NCBI GenBank assembly: GCA_963920705.1
Contig: OY987226.1
Span: 15,316,501-15,380,500 of the forward strand
Length of the DNA: 64,000 bases
Direction of reading: 5' to 3'
Origin: Odiellus spinosus
Taxonomy: Eukaryota > Arthropoda > Arachnida > Opiliones > Phalangiidae
Of this stretch, positions 34,465 through 43,989 are shown in pieces; within the stretch, counting starts at the first letter, position 1, and each line of letters starts with the position of its first letter. The translations under genes and the position numbers were made by a program. A model generated the notes under the pieces. That model worked only from the letters and a program-made list of their open reading frames with translations, ran no database searches and was not told the origin of the DNA.

Positions 34465-34995
34465 CTAAATTTTAAAGTAGAATGCTTAAAACCTTCATAG
34501 TGGAACGCTTAAAACCTTCAAATCGGAAAGATTAAAACCTTCCAATCGGAATTCTTAAAACCTTCCAATCGGAATTCTTAAAACCTTCCAATCGGAATTC
34601 TTAAAACCTTCCAATCGGAATTCTTAAAACCTTCCAATCGGAATTCTTAAAACCTTCCAATCGGAATTCTTAAAACCTTCCAATCGGAATTCTTAAAACC
34701 TTCCAATCGGAATTCTTAAAACCTTCCAATCGGAATTCTTAAAACCTTCCAATCGGAATTCTTAAAACCTTCCAATCGGAATTCTTAAAACCTTCAAATA
34801 GGAATGCTTAGAACCTTCAAAATGGAATGCTTAAAACCCTCGAAAAGTGAAATGGTTAAAACCTTCAAAGTGGACTGATTAAACCCTTCAACGTGGAATG
34901 CTTAAACCTTCAAAATGCAATGCTTAAATCCTTCAAAATGCAATGCTTAAAACCTTCAAAGTGGACTGCTTAAAACCTTCAAAGTGATGGAATGC
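34465..34995 (+). repeat. 23-bp minisatellite (TTAAAACCTTCCAATCGGAATTC), homogenised core
   Basis: About 22-23 units in all. Eleven consecutive units between 34532 and 34784 are identical (CCTTCCAATCGGAATTC + TTAAAA, each with an EcoRI-type GAATTC). The units on both edges are diverged (CCTTCAAAGTGGAATGCTTAAAA and similar) and vary in length. An identical core with decayed edges is the usual signature of unequal exchange or slippage in the centre of an array. Confidence 0.95.
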
Positions 34996-34999
34996 TTAG

Positions 35000-35960
35000 T
35001 TGTTGTCACTGAACTATTTTCAATAAAATAATTATTGTTGGTAGGCCTATATTGTGTTCAAATGAATAAGCCTTTTCCTACTGGTTATTTTAAATGCTTC
35101 TATATAGCTTGAGAGGGACGGAAATATGCATTTCGAACCACCCTGGCAATTGATATTTCACAATGATGACGAGTCTTTGAAAAATATACCAAATGGTATA
35201 TTTTTTATGAGAATTGCTATAGAAATTATGACCTTTGCAAAGGTACCTTAAGTTCAAACATGAAAGGTCGAGAATTCTACCCAATATTTGAGAGGGAATA
35301 ATATAGTTCAGGAAGCGAAACTGAATGCTACGACATTATAAAAGAACAAGAGAACACTAAGTCTAGTTTGTGGTTGAAAATACATTAATTCCGTCTTCTA
35401 GGCAATTCAGCTTTATTCCCTGGATAGATATAATATTCGTGGGGAAAACATTAATGCGTACAAAGGCGCAACAGTGCGATTTTGATATATAATAATATGG
35501 AAGCTTATATAGTCTGTAACCCCAATTTAATATTGCATTCATTCAATAAGGCTAAGAGGACTTCAAATGGATATCGGCATCGGTTAGAGCGAGGCTAAAA
35601 AAATGCCATGAACGTTTTTAAACTTTTGTAGTTTATCCAGAAATTTAGAAGTAATATAGATTAGGGTTAGTGGAATTGCAATGTCTTCCTTGTTCTACTC
35701 GTGTTAAACTTTCAACTCCTAAATACACTTTATAACTCGAGTAGGTTCTTTGTGGATAATGTTTTGAGGGGAGCCTGTATCAGAAAAGATATAAAAATCG
35801 CTGAGTCAAACTGGTCATTTAAATTGTTTAAAACTTTGACCGATAAATTTTTAAAGATTTTTTTTATCGGAATAACGTAACCCAGATTCGAAACTTAAAG
35901 TGCATGAAGATCGAATTTCAAACATTTATACGCGGTTTGGATTCGTATTTCTGATAGATT
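35000..35960. other. AT-rich non-coding DNA, no gene recognised
   Basis: No repeat array, RNA gene or protein-like frame was found. Confidence 0.65.
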
Positions 35961-35969
35961 AAATCTTAA

Positions 35970-36401
35970 AGGGAGAATGCAACCTAATTACAAGTGATTT
36001 TTTATTGATTCCTTATCGTTTAAAGAGGCCTAATTCACCGATAAAAAGTTTACAATACAAATATTAAACTAGAAATAAATTTAAAACTTAACCGAAAAAG
36101 AGGCTTAGCGGGATTCATGGAGATCCTGAATTGCGTCCGTGTAAGGTCTAGCGACCAATGAGCAAAGGCCCGTCGTTCACGCGAGATCTCCACGAGATAC
36201 AGTCGCGTGCGATTGGTCGCTAGACCTTACACGCGAGGAAAACAGGACGCCCATGAATCCCACTAAGCCTATTTTCAGGGTAAGTTTTAAATTTATTTCT
36301 AGTTTAATATTTGTTTGTAAATATTTTCAGTAGTGGATTAGGCCTATTTAAACAATAAGGAATCGATAAAAAATCACTTGTTGTTATGTTGCATTCTCCC
36401 T
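35970..36401. mobile_element. TTAA-flanked foldback element, ~200-bp inverted arms, copy 1
   Basis: TTAA lies at 35966-35969 and 36402-36405. Between them 432 bp form two long inverted arms starting AGGGAGAATGCAAC on both sides. The arms correspond through the whole length (TTTTTTAT(T/C)GATTCCTTAT, then AATATTAAACTAGAAATAAA, then GTAAGGTCTAGCGACCAAT), leaving only a short central loop around 36165-36205. It has no coding capacity. A TTAA target is typical of piggyBac-type elements, but the termini here begin AGGG rather than the usual CCC, so the superfamily is inferred. Related copies lie at 37965 and 59693, and an isolated end at 60387. Confidence 0.85.
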
Positions 36402-36459
36402 TTAAGGAAACTACTCTGTTTCGAAGGATTTGATTTAGTCAATTAAATTATTAAATATA

Positions 36460-36838
36460 TGACTATTTGGGTATAAGCTTTTTATATAAATAGTACACTA
36501 TTTTGTAAATGTCTATTTGATTATAAATATGATTTTATAATTATATAAAATGTTTGGAAAATTAATTTTCAGTACCTGAAATTAAAACCATTTTTGTGAT
36601 TCTGTAATTGGCTTAAAGATAGAATGAAGTCCGGCAACAATATATATTTTTATATATTTCTTATCTTTATAAAGAAGGCTCCGTGTTAATTATGCTTCCC
36701 AAGTAAGTTAATTGATTTCAACAAACTTATTTGGATAAAATTTAAAAAAATCTTAAATTCTTAGTTCTAAAAAAAAGGGTAAATTCTTATTTTTAAAGAC
36801 CCTAAAAATAATTAAACTAATATCTTAAACTGCTATGA
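36460..36838. other. AT-rich DNA between element and array
   Basis: No gene or element is recognised in this stretch. Confidence 0.55.
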
Positions 36839-36839
36839 A

Positions 36840-37215
36840 ACTTTAAATTCTTAGGAACTAAAAATCAGAAATGCTTAGGAACTAAAAATCACAAATTCTT
36901 AGGAACTAAAAATCTGAAATTCTTAGGAACTAAAAATCAGAAATGCTTAGGAACTAAAAATCACAAATTCTTAGGAACTAAAAATAACAAATTCTTAGGA
37001 ACTGAAAATCACAAATTCTTAGGAACTAAAAATCACAAATTCTTAGGAACTAAAAATCACAAATTCTTAGGAACTAAAAATCACAAATTCTTAGGAACTA
37101 AAAATCACAAATTCTTAGGAACTAAAAATCACAAATTCTTAGGAACTAAAAATCACAAATTCTTAGGAACTAAAAATCAGAAATTCTTATAAGAACTAAA
37201 AATCTTAAATTCTTG
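36840..37215 (+). repeat. 24-bp minisatellite (AGGAACTAAAAATCACAAATTCTT) with a 72-bp higher-order block
   Basis: Fourteen units start every 24 bp from 36853 to 37165, followed by a shortened unit. The first five differ in the order CAGAAATGC, CACAAATTC, CTGAAATTC, CAGAAATGC, CACAAATTC, so a three-unit (72-bp) block was duplicated. The remaining units are nearly all CACAAATTC. No coding capacity. Confidence 0.95.
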
Positions 37216-37335
37216 TCTACGAATAAAATATACACGGAAACAATAAGGAGTGTCTAAAAAAAGGAAATAACGGTTCGATAAGTATAAAAATATTCCTCTA
37301 GGAGAAAGAACAAAAGAGATTTAAGAATTTTTCCA

Positions 37336-37362
37336 TTTTTTTTTTTTTTTTTTTTTTTTTTT
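37336..37362. repeat. T27 homopolymer
   Basis: Twenty-seven consecutive T, followed by CTCCCGC. Confidence 0.9.
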
Positions 37363-37364
37363 CT

Positions 37365-37955
37365 CCCGCTGGCCCGGACTTCAGTCTAGGAGGCATCGAT
37401 ATAGGTAGGATACGGTGGATCAGTGGATCCATAAAAAAGATTTCACGGTATAAAAACGTGTTACGCGTTTGACGCTCGATGCCTATACACCGGGCGCCGC
37501 GGTGCGCAATGGGAATATTTTATACCATGGATTCCTTTCCTACCACTAGAAGGGAAACCGAGGGAAAAGCAAGAAAAAAAAAAAATGACGAAATTGCAAA
37601 ACGCGTTTAGGAAATAGAAAGTGAATTTACTTTCTGACGCGCCCGTCACTATCACTGAAGGGACCACAAGTCTATGTAATGGATTATACCGTATCTATAT
37701 TCCTCTAAGAATAGGGCACACAACCAAAAAAAAAAAAAAAAAAAATCATATACGACTCAAACCACAGTGGTAAACAAGTAAACTCAAGATTAAATTTTAA
37801 ATTCACACTAAAACCAAAAATAAATCAAAGTCTAGGACATGACCAATGAGAAGGAACGTCCTCTGAGAAGGGAAAAACCATATATAATGGATTAAATTCA
37901 TAAATCGATAATCTAAACCATTTCATATTAAATAAATCAAAGAAATGTTTCAATA
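37365..37955. other. Non-coding DNA, no gene recognised
   Basis: It contains a mixed-composition patch at about 37460-37520 (GGGCGCCGCGGTGCGC) and a run of 20 A at 37726-37745. No protein-like frame. Confidence 0.6.
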
Positions 37956-37964
37956 TTCCTTTAA

Positions 37965-38446
37965 AGGGAGAATGCATCCTAACAACAAGTTTTTTTTTAT
38001 CGATTCCCTATCGTTTAAATAGGCCTAATCCAACAGTAAATTATTCCAATATAAATACAAATATCACGCAAACCCTGAACTCTCCATATAAGGACTAGCG
38101 ACCAATGACATTGATCGATGGCCCTTACATGGGGAGTTAAGGTAATCTCCATGAATCCAGCTAAGTCTATTTTGATGGTAAGTTTTAAATTCATTTCTAG
38201 TTTAATATTTGAAATTTGGAAATTAAAAAATATACATCTTGTTGGGTTGCATTTAGAGATCGGGGTTTGGACAAAATAATCCACAACTATCAGTTAATCA
38301 GTTAATCATAAAAAATTAATCGGAAAATTATTCGCGATTACATTGAGTTTATCATAGACTTTCCTCGAAAAATTTTAAGTTATGAATAAAGATAAAATAA
38401 TCAGAAATGTCTTGTCCAAACCCCGATCTCTAGTTGCATTCTCCCT
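37965..38446. mobile_element. TTAA-flanked foldback element, copy 2, interrupted by a hAT-type MITE
   Basis: TTAA lies at 37961-37964 and 38447-38450. The left end AGGGAGAATGCATCC and right end GTTGCATTCTCCCT match copy 1 (35970-36401), as do internal segments (ATCGATTCCCTATCGTTTAA, GGCCTAATCCA, GACTAGCGACCAATGA, GTAAGTTTTAAATTCATTTC). Removing the nested insertion (38254-38432 plus one 8-bp duplicate) leaves about 295 bp, so this copy is also shorter than copy 1 inside. Open frames of 89 and 60 codons over it have no family motif. Confidence 0.85.
38254..38432. mobile_element. hAT-type MITE, copy 1, nested in the TTAA element
   Basis: The 179-bp element has perfect 21-bp terminal inverted repeats (left begins TAGAGATCGGGGTTTGGACA). 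It is flanked on both sides by GTTGCATT (38246-38253 and 38433-38440), an exact 8-bp target duplication made from the terminal sequence of the surrounding TTAA element. Eight-base duplications and termini of the form YARNG (here TAGAG) are characteristic of the hAT superfamily. The interior is AT-rich and non-coding, so it must have been moved by a transposase encoded elsewhere. A second copy is at 62268-62440. Confidence 0.92.
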
Positions 38447-38454
38447 TTAACGAA

Positions 38455-38790
38455 AGGTGGTAACTTAAACATAAAGGTAGAACATGAAATAAATATAATA
38501 TCATTCAGCCTAAGAATTCCTTGGCTTAAAAGACAAAATAATTCGTTGTGATCAAGAACGGCATTCACAGTGAGATATGACATTAACGCTTCTCTCTAGA
38601 CATCCATAAGGTTGGCGTATAAGGCTCAACAACAAGCGAAAAGAAAAGGCAGTAAGAAAAAATATTCTTAGCTTAAGAAATGCCTAGCACCCTTAAGTTC
38701 TTTTTCACTAGCAGAAGACATAAAGTTTCCCTTTTAAAAAAAAAGTTTCAATTTTTTTATATATTTTTCCTCCTTTCGTGGACTTGTATA
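38455..38790. other. Non-coding DNA, no gene recognised
   Basis: No structure was recognised between the TTAA element and the palindromic unit on the right. Confidence 0.55.
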
Positions 38791-38793
38791 TAT

Positions 38794-38905
38794 CAATTCC
38801 ACCTCGAATTGATAGCGTATACAAAGCCAAAGGACTTAATATCTCATACTTGTATAAAACATGGAATCATAGCTTTGTTGGCGCTGTCAATTCAATGTGG
38901 AATTG
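38794..38905. repeat. Solo palindromic unit, TTTCACCTTGATTTGGTAGCG family
   Basis: The 112-bp unit begins CAATTCCACCTCGAATTGAT + AGCG. Its end, GCGCTGTCAATTCAATGTGG + AATTG, is the near-perfect inverse (about 21 of 24 positions). It has the same layout as the tandem units at 18346-19100, with TTCCAC in place of TTTCAC. The better-kept inverted ends suggest a more recent copy or a subfamily. Confidence 0.75.
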
Positions 38906-39270
38906 ACTTTAGACTCGGCTTTTGCTCCGGATATTTACGTTACTGTTTATACCCCTAGTCTCCGTAAAAATGTTACGTTTTACAACCGCAAAGATGCTCT
39001 TCGTAAATCAAAGTGTAAAACTCGCTTTTTTCCTCTTGTATTATTCGTGGGAGGAAGTTGAATGAAGGAATCTTAAGGAAAAGAGAGAAAACTGCATGGA
39101 CAGTAGTTAAATTCTACATAATCTTATAAAAGGGATACTTAAAAGCTTCAATAAGAAGTTTCTTTTTGGAAATTCGTATCTAGAAAACTCACTTTTCCCA
39201 AATAAGACATGATTTTATTTTATAGTTTCAGTTTTATTTGGAATATTTCAGATGACCAATCACGAGTCAT

Positions 39271-39379
39271 AATTCACGAGCTAAATGGAAAAGAATCTCG
39301 TGGAACGTGATGATTAAGTGCTTCAAATCTAAATGGTTTAGGGAATCGTCAAATTAAACTCTCGCCAAACTCGTGAATT
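39271..39379 (+). mobile_element. Small inverted-repeat element AATTCACGAG, copy 1
   Basis: Perfect 10-bp ends AATTCACGAG (39271-39280) and CTCGTGAATT (39370-39379) bound 109 bp. Seventeen bases from the left end begins GAAAAGAATCTCGTGGAACG + TGATGAT, which matches 48738-48764 in reverse complement with one difference over 27 bp. That second locus has the same distance to its own end, so both are copies of one non-coding element. The superfamily is unknown; no clear target duplication was found. Confidence 0.75.
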
Positions 39380-39395
39380 TCCATTCCAAGAATTG

Positions 39396-39416
39396 AAAAA
39401 AAAAAAAAAAAAAAAA
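39396..39416. repeat. A21 homopolymer
   Basis: Twenty-one consecutive A, shortly after the right end of the small element at 39271-39379. Confidence 0.9.
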
Positions 39417-39777
39417 CCTAATGACTTGTGACGTCAGTTTTACTTTTCACTTCATTCACGGGGCTCGCACCATCGAAAAAAACGCTTAAAAGGCTGGAGA
39501 CTTAAATTAGAAGTATTATCCACGTCACAAATCCTTCAGGGACTTTTTTCAGTTCTTAAAAAGAAAATCAAATTTTCCAAATTAAGTTGAAAATTTTAAA
39601 TTTGTAGTAAAATGGATTAATTTGTAGGCCCAGATCTCAAAATTAAAAACACTTGTAGCGCGTTTAAGTCTCCCTTTGAGTAAAATCTTCTCTATTCACC
39701 TTTTGAATTCGAATAAGGAGATATTTTTCTACGCTTAAGTTCAATTGAAATTATTAACTATTTCCTTTCCTACATTC

Positions 39778-39950
39778 GTTTAACATTGCGTATCAATGCG
39801 CCCCAGTTTAAACCATTATATCAACTACAACTTGATTGAGAGCAGTATACTTTTGAATTTTCAGTTCTGTATTAGGTTACGTTAAATTTCAGTGGTTTTA
39901 GTTGCAGTGAGATAATGGGAGGGGTATAACTTGAAACATACAGAAAACTC
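39778..39950 (+). repeat. GTTTAACATTACGTATTAATGCG dispersed repeat, copy 3
   Basis: The core reads GTTTAACATTGCGTATCAAT + GCG. It is followed by ATATCAACTACAACTTGATTG and GTTGCAGTGAGATAATG, in the same order as similar segments after copy 2 at 25363. No terminal repeats were recognised. Confidence 0.5.
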
Positions 39951-40254
39951 GGAAGGGATAAATGTTTCTTAGAATATTTCGTTTGAATCGTAAGATTTAA
40001 CGTAACGATGTTAGAGGTAGCAAAAATATAAAAAAATGAGGTAAGCGTGGGAAGTTACATTTAAACCTGTATATCAATTTTCACTGTATTCATCATTTGA
40101 CCTCGGATATATTTTAGACACAGCTGCCTGGCTCAGATATCGACCATGCGCGCAAGGAAGCCTCTCTGACATAACTTCTAACTTCTCTGACAAATAAAAT
40201 ACCCACTAGAAAACCACTGGGGACTTTTTCACTTTTTTTTTCAAGGTTATAAAT

Positions 40255-40295
40255 TTCATTTTTTATTTTATTTTATTTTTATTTTATTATTTTGT
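40255..40295. repeat. (TTTTA)n imperfect microsatellite
   Basis: Consecutive TTTTA-type units (TTTTTATTTTATTTTATTTT and onward) form a short imperfect run. Confidence 0.8.
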
Positions 40296-40539
40296 TTAAA
40301 AAAAACCTCAAGCGGAACTAGGTTAGGTATTAAAGTTTCTTAAATTTTCATTTTCTAGCTGAAAATATAGTTTAAGTGGTTAGAAATGTGTCGTAGCTTA
40401 AACACATTAGTATAAGAATTCATATGAGGGAAAACTTAGCTAAAGAAAAAAAAATTTTGATCTAAGAACTAAATACGAATCACCAGAAGTAGAAAAATCT
40501 CAGAAGCTTTTCTTGAAAGGTTTGGTATATTTTCTGGGT

Positions 40540-40835
40540 CAGGGTTTGTACAAAATTTTGGAAGCTCCCTGGCTTTTCCAGGTTCTACCTGACCATTTCT
40601 AAATAATTTCCTTGACCAATTCCCACTTTTTATTTGACATAATTTATTAATCAGGGGTCGATAGGCTACTCAGAATATGAGAAAAAAATTGATTCTTTAG
40701 GCAAATATTTTCAGTTTAAAATAATTAATTGGTCAACCAATCATAAACAGTTCCTTGACACGTACAAAAAAATTTAATTTCTCATTTTCAAATTCCCTGA
40801 CATTTTCAGATTTTCCAGGTTGTGTAAGAGCCCTG
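40540..40835. mobile_element. Decayed hAT-like element, CAGGG(T/C)T..TACA ends
   Basis: The left end is CAGGGTTTGTACAAAATTTT. The right end read inward is CAGGGCTCTTACACAACCTG, and both continue into TTTTCCAGG-type words (CTTTTCCAGGTT at about 40573; TTTTCCAGGTTGTG at 40811). CAGGG fits the YARNG hAT terminus, and the 296-bp size fits a non-autonomous copy. The flanking 8-mers (TTCTGGGT and CTAGTTCC) do not match, so either the copy is old or the boundary is slightly off. The interior contains repeated CCTGACC/CCTTGACCA words and TTTTCAAATTCCCTGACATT, resembling the minisatellite unit at 7320-7930. Confidence 0.6.
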
Positions 40836-40839
40836 CTAG

Positions 40840-41580
40840 TTCCAGTTTTGGGGGTCCGTAAAATAAGGGCTGTTTTCAAATAAGAACACAACTGCGAGTT
40901 AAATTTCCATTCGACCTTCGAAATGTTCTCGAATTACAGACGGTTCGATAATAATACTCCAAAATTTAATTTATTCTCAACCTTCTCTTTATAATGGTAT
41001 AAGATTTATCGATATATAGTGTAAATGAAACCAAGGAACCAAGGAGTTCTCCTATCGCGAAACTTAAATTAAACCGATTGAATATATTAAAATTGAATTT
41101 AGAGAAAATCAGAAATATTTCAAAATCAAAAATATTATTTTGAGGGGGAAAAAAAATTAAGCCAAATCAAAGAATCGATCTATCACTGTCGGACTAAATT
41201 AAATCGAAGTTATATTATAACTCGAGCCATACTTTGCCCCCGAAAACACTTTCGTGGTTCCTAGCTGCCGCATTTCGCTAGAGACCACCGGGCGAGAATC
41301 GTTTTAATCTGTCAAAGGGATAAAATTACATAAACTCCCGCGCATTTTAGAAACCTTAAGGGAATTTTCAAGATTAAATCCCGTGATTATATATGGAAAA
41401 TATCTATAAGGCATCGATATTCGACTATATTTCTATTCGAATTGTGTTTGTTAACGAGGCAATGTTAGGGGAAGTGAGGAAAAGGAAGTGCTTAAATTAA
41501 TTTTGAATTTTAAAGAGGGTATGAAGACGAACGATAAATTATTTTTGTAATAATAAAAATGGCTAGAAATAACATGTGAG
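40840..41580. other. AT-rich non-coding DNA, no gene recognised
   Basis: No repeat, RNA gene or protein-like frame was found. Confidence 0.6.
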
Positions 41581-41583
41581 GTT

Positions 41584-41748
41584 GTTCACACTATTTTGAA
41601 ACCATTTTCAAAAGGTTTAAAATGTTCAAATCGACTTTTCAAGCAATTAACTATTTTTTTTTTAACAAATGATCTTTACAACTGACCCCAAATGTTACAA
41701 ATTGACCTTTCCAAAACGGTCAAAAATGATTTCAAAGACTCAAGTGGC
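41584..41748. mobile_element. Small inverted-repeat element, GTTCACACTA family, copy 2
   Basis: The left end GTTCACACTA is intact; the right end is decayed (AAGTGGCTT in place of TAGTGTGAAC). The interior matches copy 1 at 11121 in order: GTTCAAATCGACTTTTCAA, a T-rich middle, CTGACCCCAAATGTTACAA, then AAAACGGTCAAAAATGATTT. The length (about 165 bp) equals copy 1. Confidence 0.65.
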
Positions 41749-41759
41749 TTATCGTATTT

Positions 41760-43195
41760 AAGCAAAAACAATTTTTTTCTGTTCGAATAATGCAGAAATT
41801 TGAAAATGAAAGTTAGGCCTATAATTTATCCAATGACGATTTTATGTAATTTACGAATTTTGCCTAAACATTTTCCGACAAGACGCCATATCAAATACGG
41901 CGCTAGACAAAGAGCGCTTTCAAGTCAGCGATTTTATTAAGCTAACGGTGAGGCGTTTTCTGATTGGTGTGGAAAGTTTCAATCAAATTAATAAATAAAT
42001 CAGAAGCATTTTGAATTTTTGAATTTCCCTAAATGTTTTACAATGCAAAGAAGTACTTTTATTTATTATACTAGAATTTATAAACAAAATAATTATAGAG
42101 CTTCATTCTCTCTTTTAACGAAAATAAATTTCCATAAATAAAAAAATATAAATTCTGATTATAAATTGGTCCATTCGAAAAATGAAAAATGGCTCAGTCC
42201 AGAAACATAACACGGATGATTTCCATTGGCGAATCCAATTGTAAATTACATAAAATGTATCAAATATATCAAAAAGGTGGGGAACATGTCCTCGGTAGAT
42301 ATTTTAAATTCGTCTTCAATCCCACGAGTATATGGAAATAATATTTGCCGTAAATTATCATATTAAAAAAATAAACCCACGTGACTCACACTGTCAGCCA
42401 GTTGTGGCGCCTCCTGAATTTTTGGGGTTTCAACTGTGGTATACGAGGGTCTCCACGGTATTCTACCCTTAAAAGGGGTGCTAAATATCTACCGGAAACC
42501 AAGTTGTATAAGATTCCAAAAAAGTATACCGTAATAACTTTACAGTAGTACCGAAGTAATTTCGACCCCTTCTACAGCCTAGGGTCCAATACCAGGATGA
42601 AATCAACCCCTTTTCCCCTAGGAGGACGGACAGACACCCGTGGGTAATTTTTTTATTATCAGAGATCCCGATCTAAATTTTCATCCGGGACTTTTCTACT
42701 TTTCTATTTCCGACTCTAGTTATATTTAGTATGGGTGGCAAATGCCGTTGGGATATCGTATAAACTATAACGCGTATATTTTAATCCTCATATAATTTAC
42801 ACGACCTACTTTTATTTCTATATGATTTCGTATACTGTATTAATCCGCTTTGGTTTCGTAATACTGCAAAGTGCAATTGAAAAAAAAGGATTCGTTCACT
42901 CGTTACTTTTGAATGAAACAATATCATACGAGATGAAAAATACAACTTGGTTAAATTTAGTTTCCACTCCATTCGATTAAACTCCATGGTCGGAAACTTA
43001 CACCCTTCTCTCTCTTATCCCACTGGGAACTAACATTAGTAACGGAAACCTTCCTGTGCGCGCATGCGAGCGAGTAAGGAAGGGACTTCCCCAAATCCGA
43101 TGGGGAATTATCATGAATGCTCCGACTTATTTTAGGCCTTGGCGGACGAAGCCTATAAACATACATATATATATTGAGAATTTAGTGATGTAGGA
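41760..43195. other. Non-coding DNA, no gene recognised
   Basis: ACAAAGAGCGCTTTCAAGTC + AGCG at about 41906 is very similar to ACAAAGAGCGCTTATCAAGT + CAGC at about 58858, a possible dispersed repeat. A mixed-composition patch lies at about 42400-42620. Open frames of 68-69 codons near 42781-43166 have no motif. Confidence 0.5.
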
Positions 43196-43204
43196 GAAAT
43201 ACCT

Positions 43205-43635
43205 TGTTTTATTAGTCCCGAAGTGAATAGAAATATATATAAAAGATAAATTCCAAGACTAGATTTTACTAGAGAATAAAGCTAAGCCTTGCCTAATTTA
43301 GATTGAATACAAATGCCATCTACCTTGCCTTTGACTCTGGTTTGAACTAATCCTGATAAAAAGGGTACATAGAATAGATACGTATTGGATTTTACTAGAA
43401 AATAACGCTAAGCCTTGCCAATACTATTTTCCCCGCCTTTGACTCTGTTTTCAACTAATCTTGAGAAAAAGGGGTATATATAAAATTTTATTAGTCCCGA
43501 AGTGAATAGAAATATATATTAACAAGATTGGATTTTACTAGGGAATAACCCTAGTCTTTGCCTAATTGGGATTCAATTCAAATAACATCTTCCCTATCTT
43601 TGACTCTGGTTTCAACCAATCCTGATGAAAAGAGT
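43205..43635 (+). repeat. Three-unit repeat (GATTTTACTAGAGAATAA..GCTAAGCCTTGCC)
   Basis: GATTTTACTAG begins units at 43262, 43388 and 43531. Each is followed by a GCTAAGCCTTGCC-like segment, a CCTTTGACTCTGGTTT(G/C)AAC segment and AATCCTGA(T)(A/G)AAAAG. The longer preface TTATTAGTCCCGAAGTGAAT + AGAAATATATAT occurs before unit 1 (43210) and unit 3 (43485) but not before unit 2, so the block was probably built by duplications of different length. Confidence 0.85.
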
Positions 43636-43847
43636 AGGAATAATTCTCGCGTCTTTTGTTAATAAAAAGAAAGGCAGGAAACCAGAGGAAATGATGGTAA
43701 AATTGCAGAGGATTACAACCTAATTCATTAATTATATAAACACGAACAGAAACAAGAAATATCCCCTGTTTTATGACTGGGTCGGGGTGTTCTAAATTAA
43801 CTGTTCATTCGTATAAACACTGTTGCCATGGTTTTACAATACCAGTG

Positions 43848-43950
43848 GCCACACTATAAAGATTCAAAACAGTTATGAAATGGTTGAAATTTTGAAAAAT
43901 CATTGAGGTCAAAGGTCATTTAAATAAAACTGATGTCTTTGAAAGATTCT
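43848..43950. mobile_element. GTTCACACTA-family fragment, copy 3 (possible)
   Basis: CCACACTATAAAGATTCAAA, then GGTTGAAATTTTGAAAA, then GAGGTCAAAGGTCATTTAAA resemble, in part inverted, the ends and middle of the copies at 11121 and 41584. The right end is not identifiable. Confidence 0.35.
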
Positions 43951-43989
43951 ACTAAACCTATAGCGTAACCATTAGCAAAATTACAAAAG

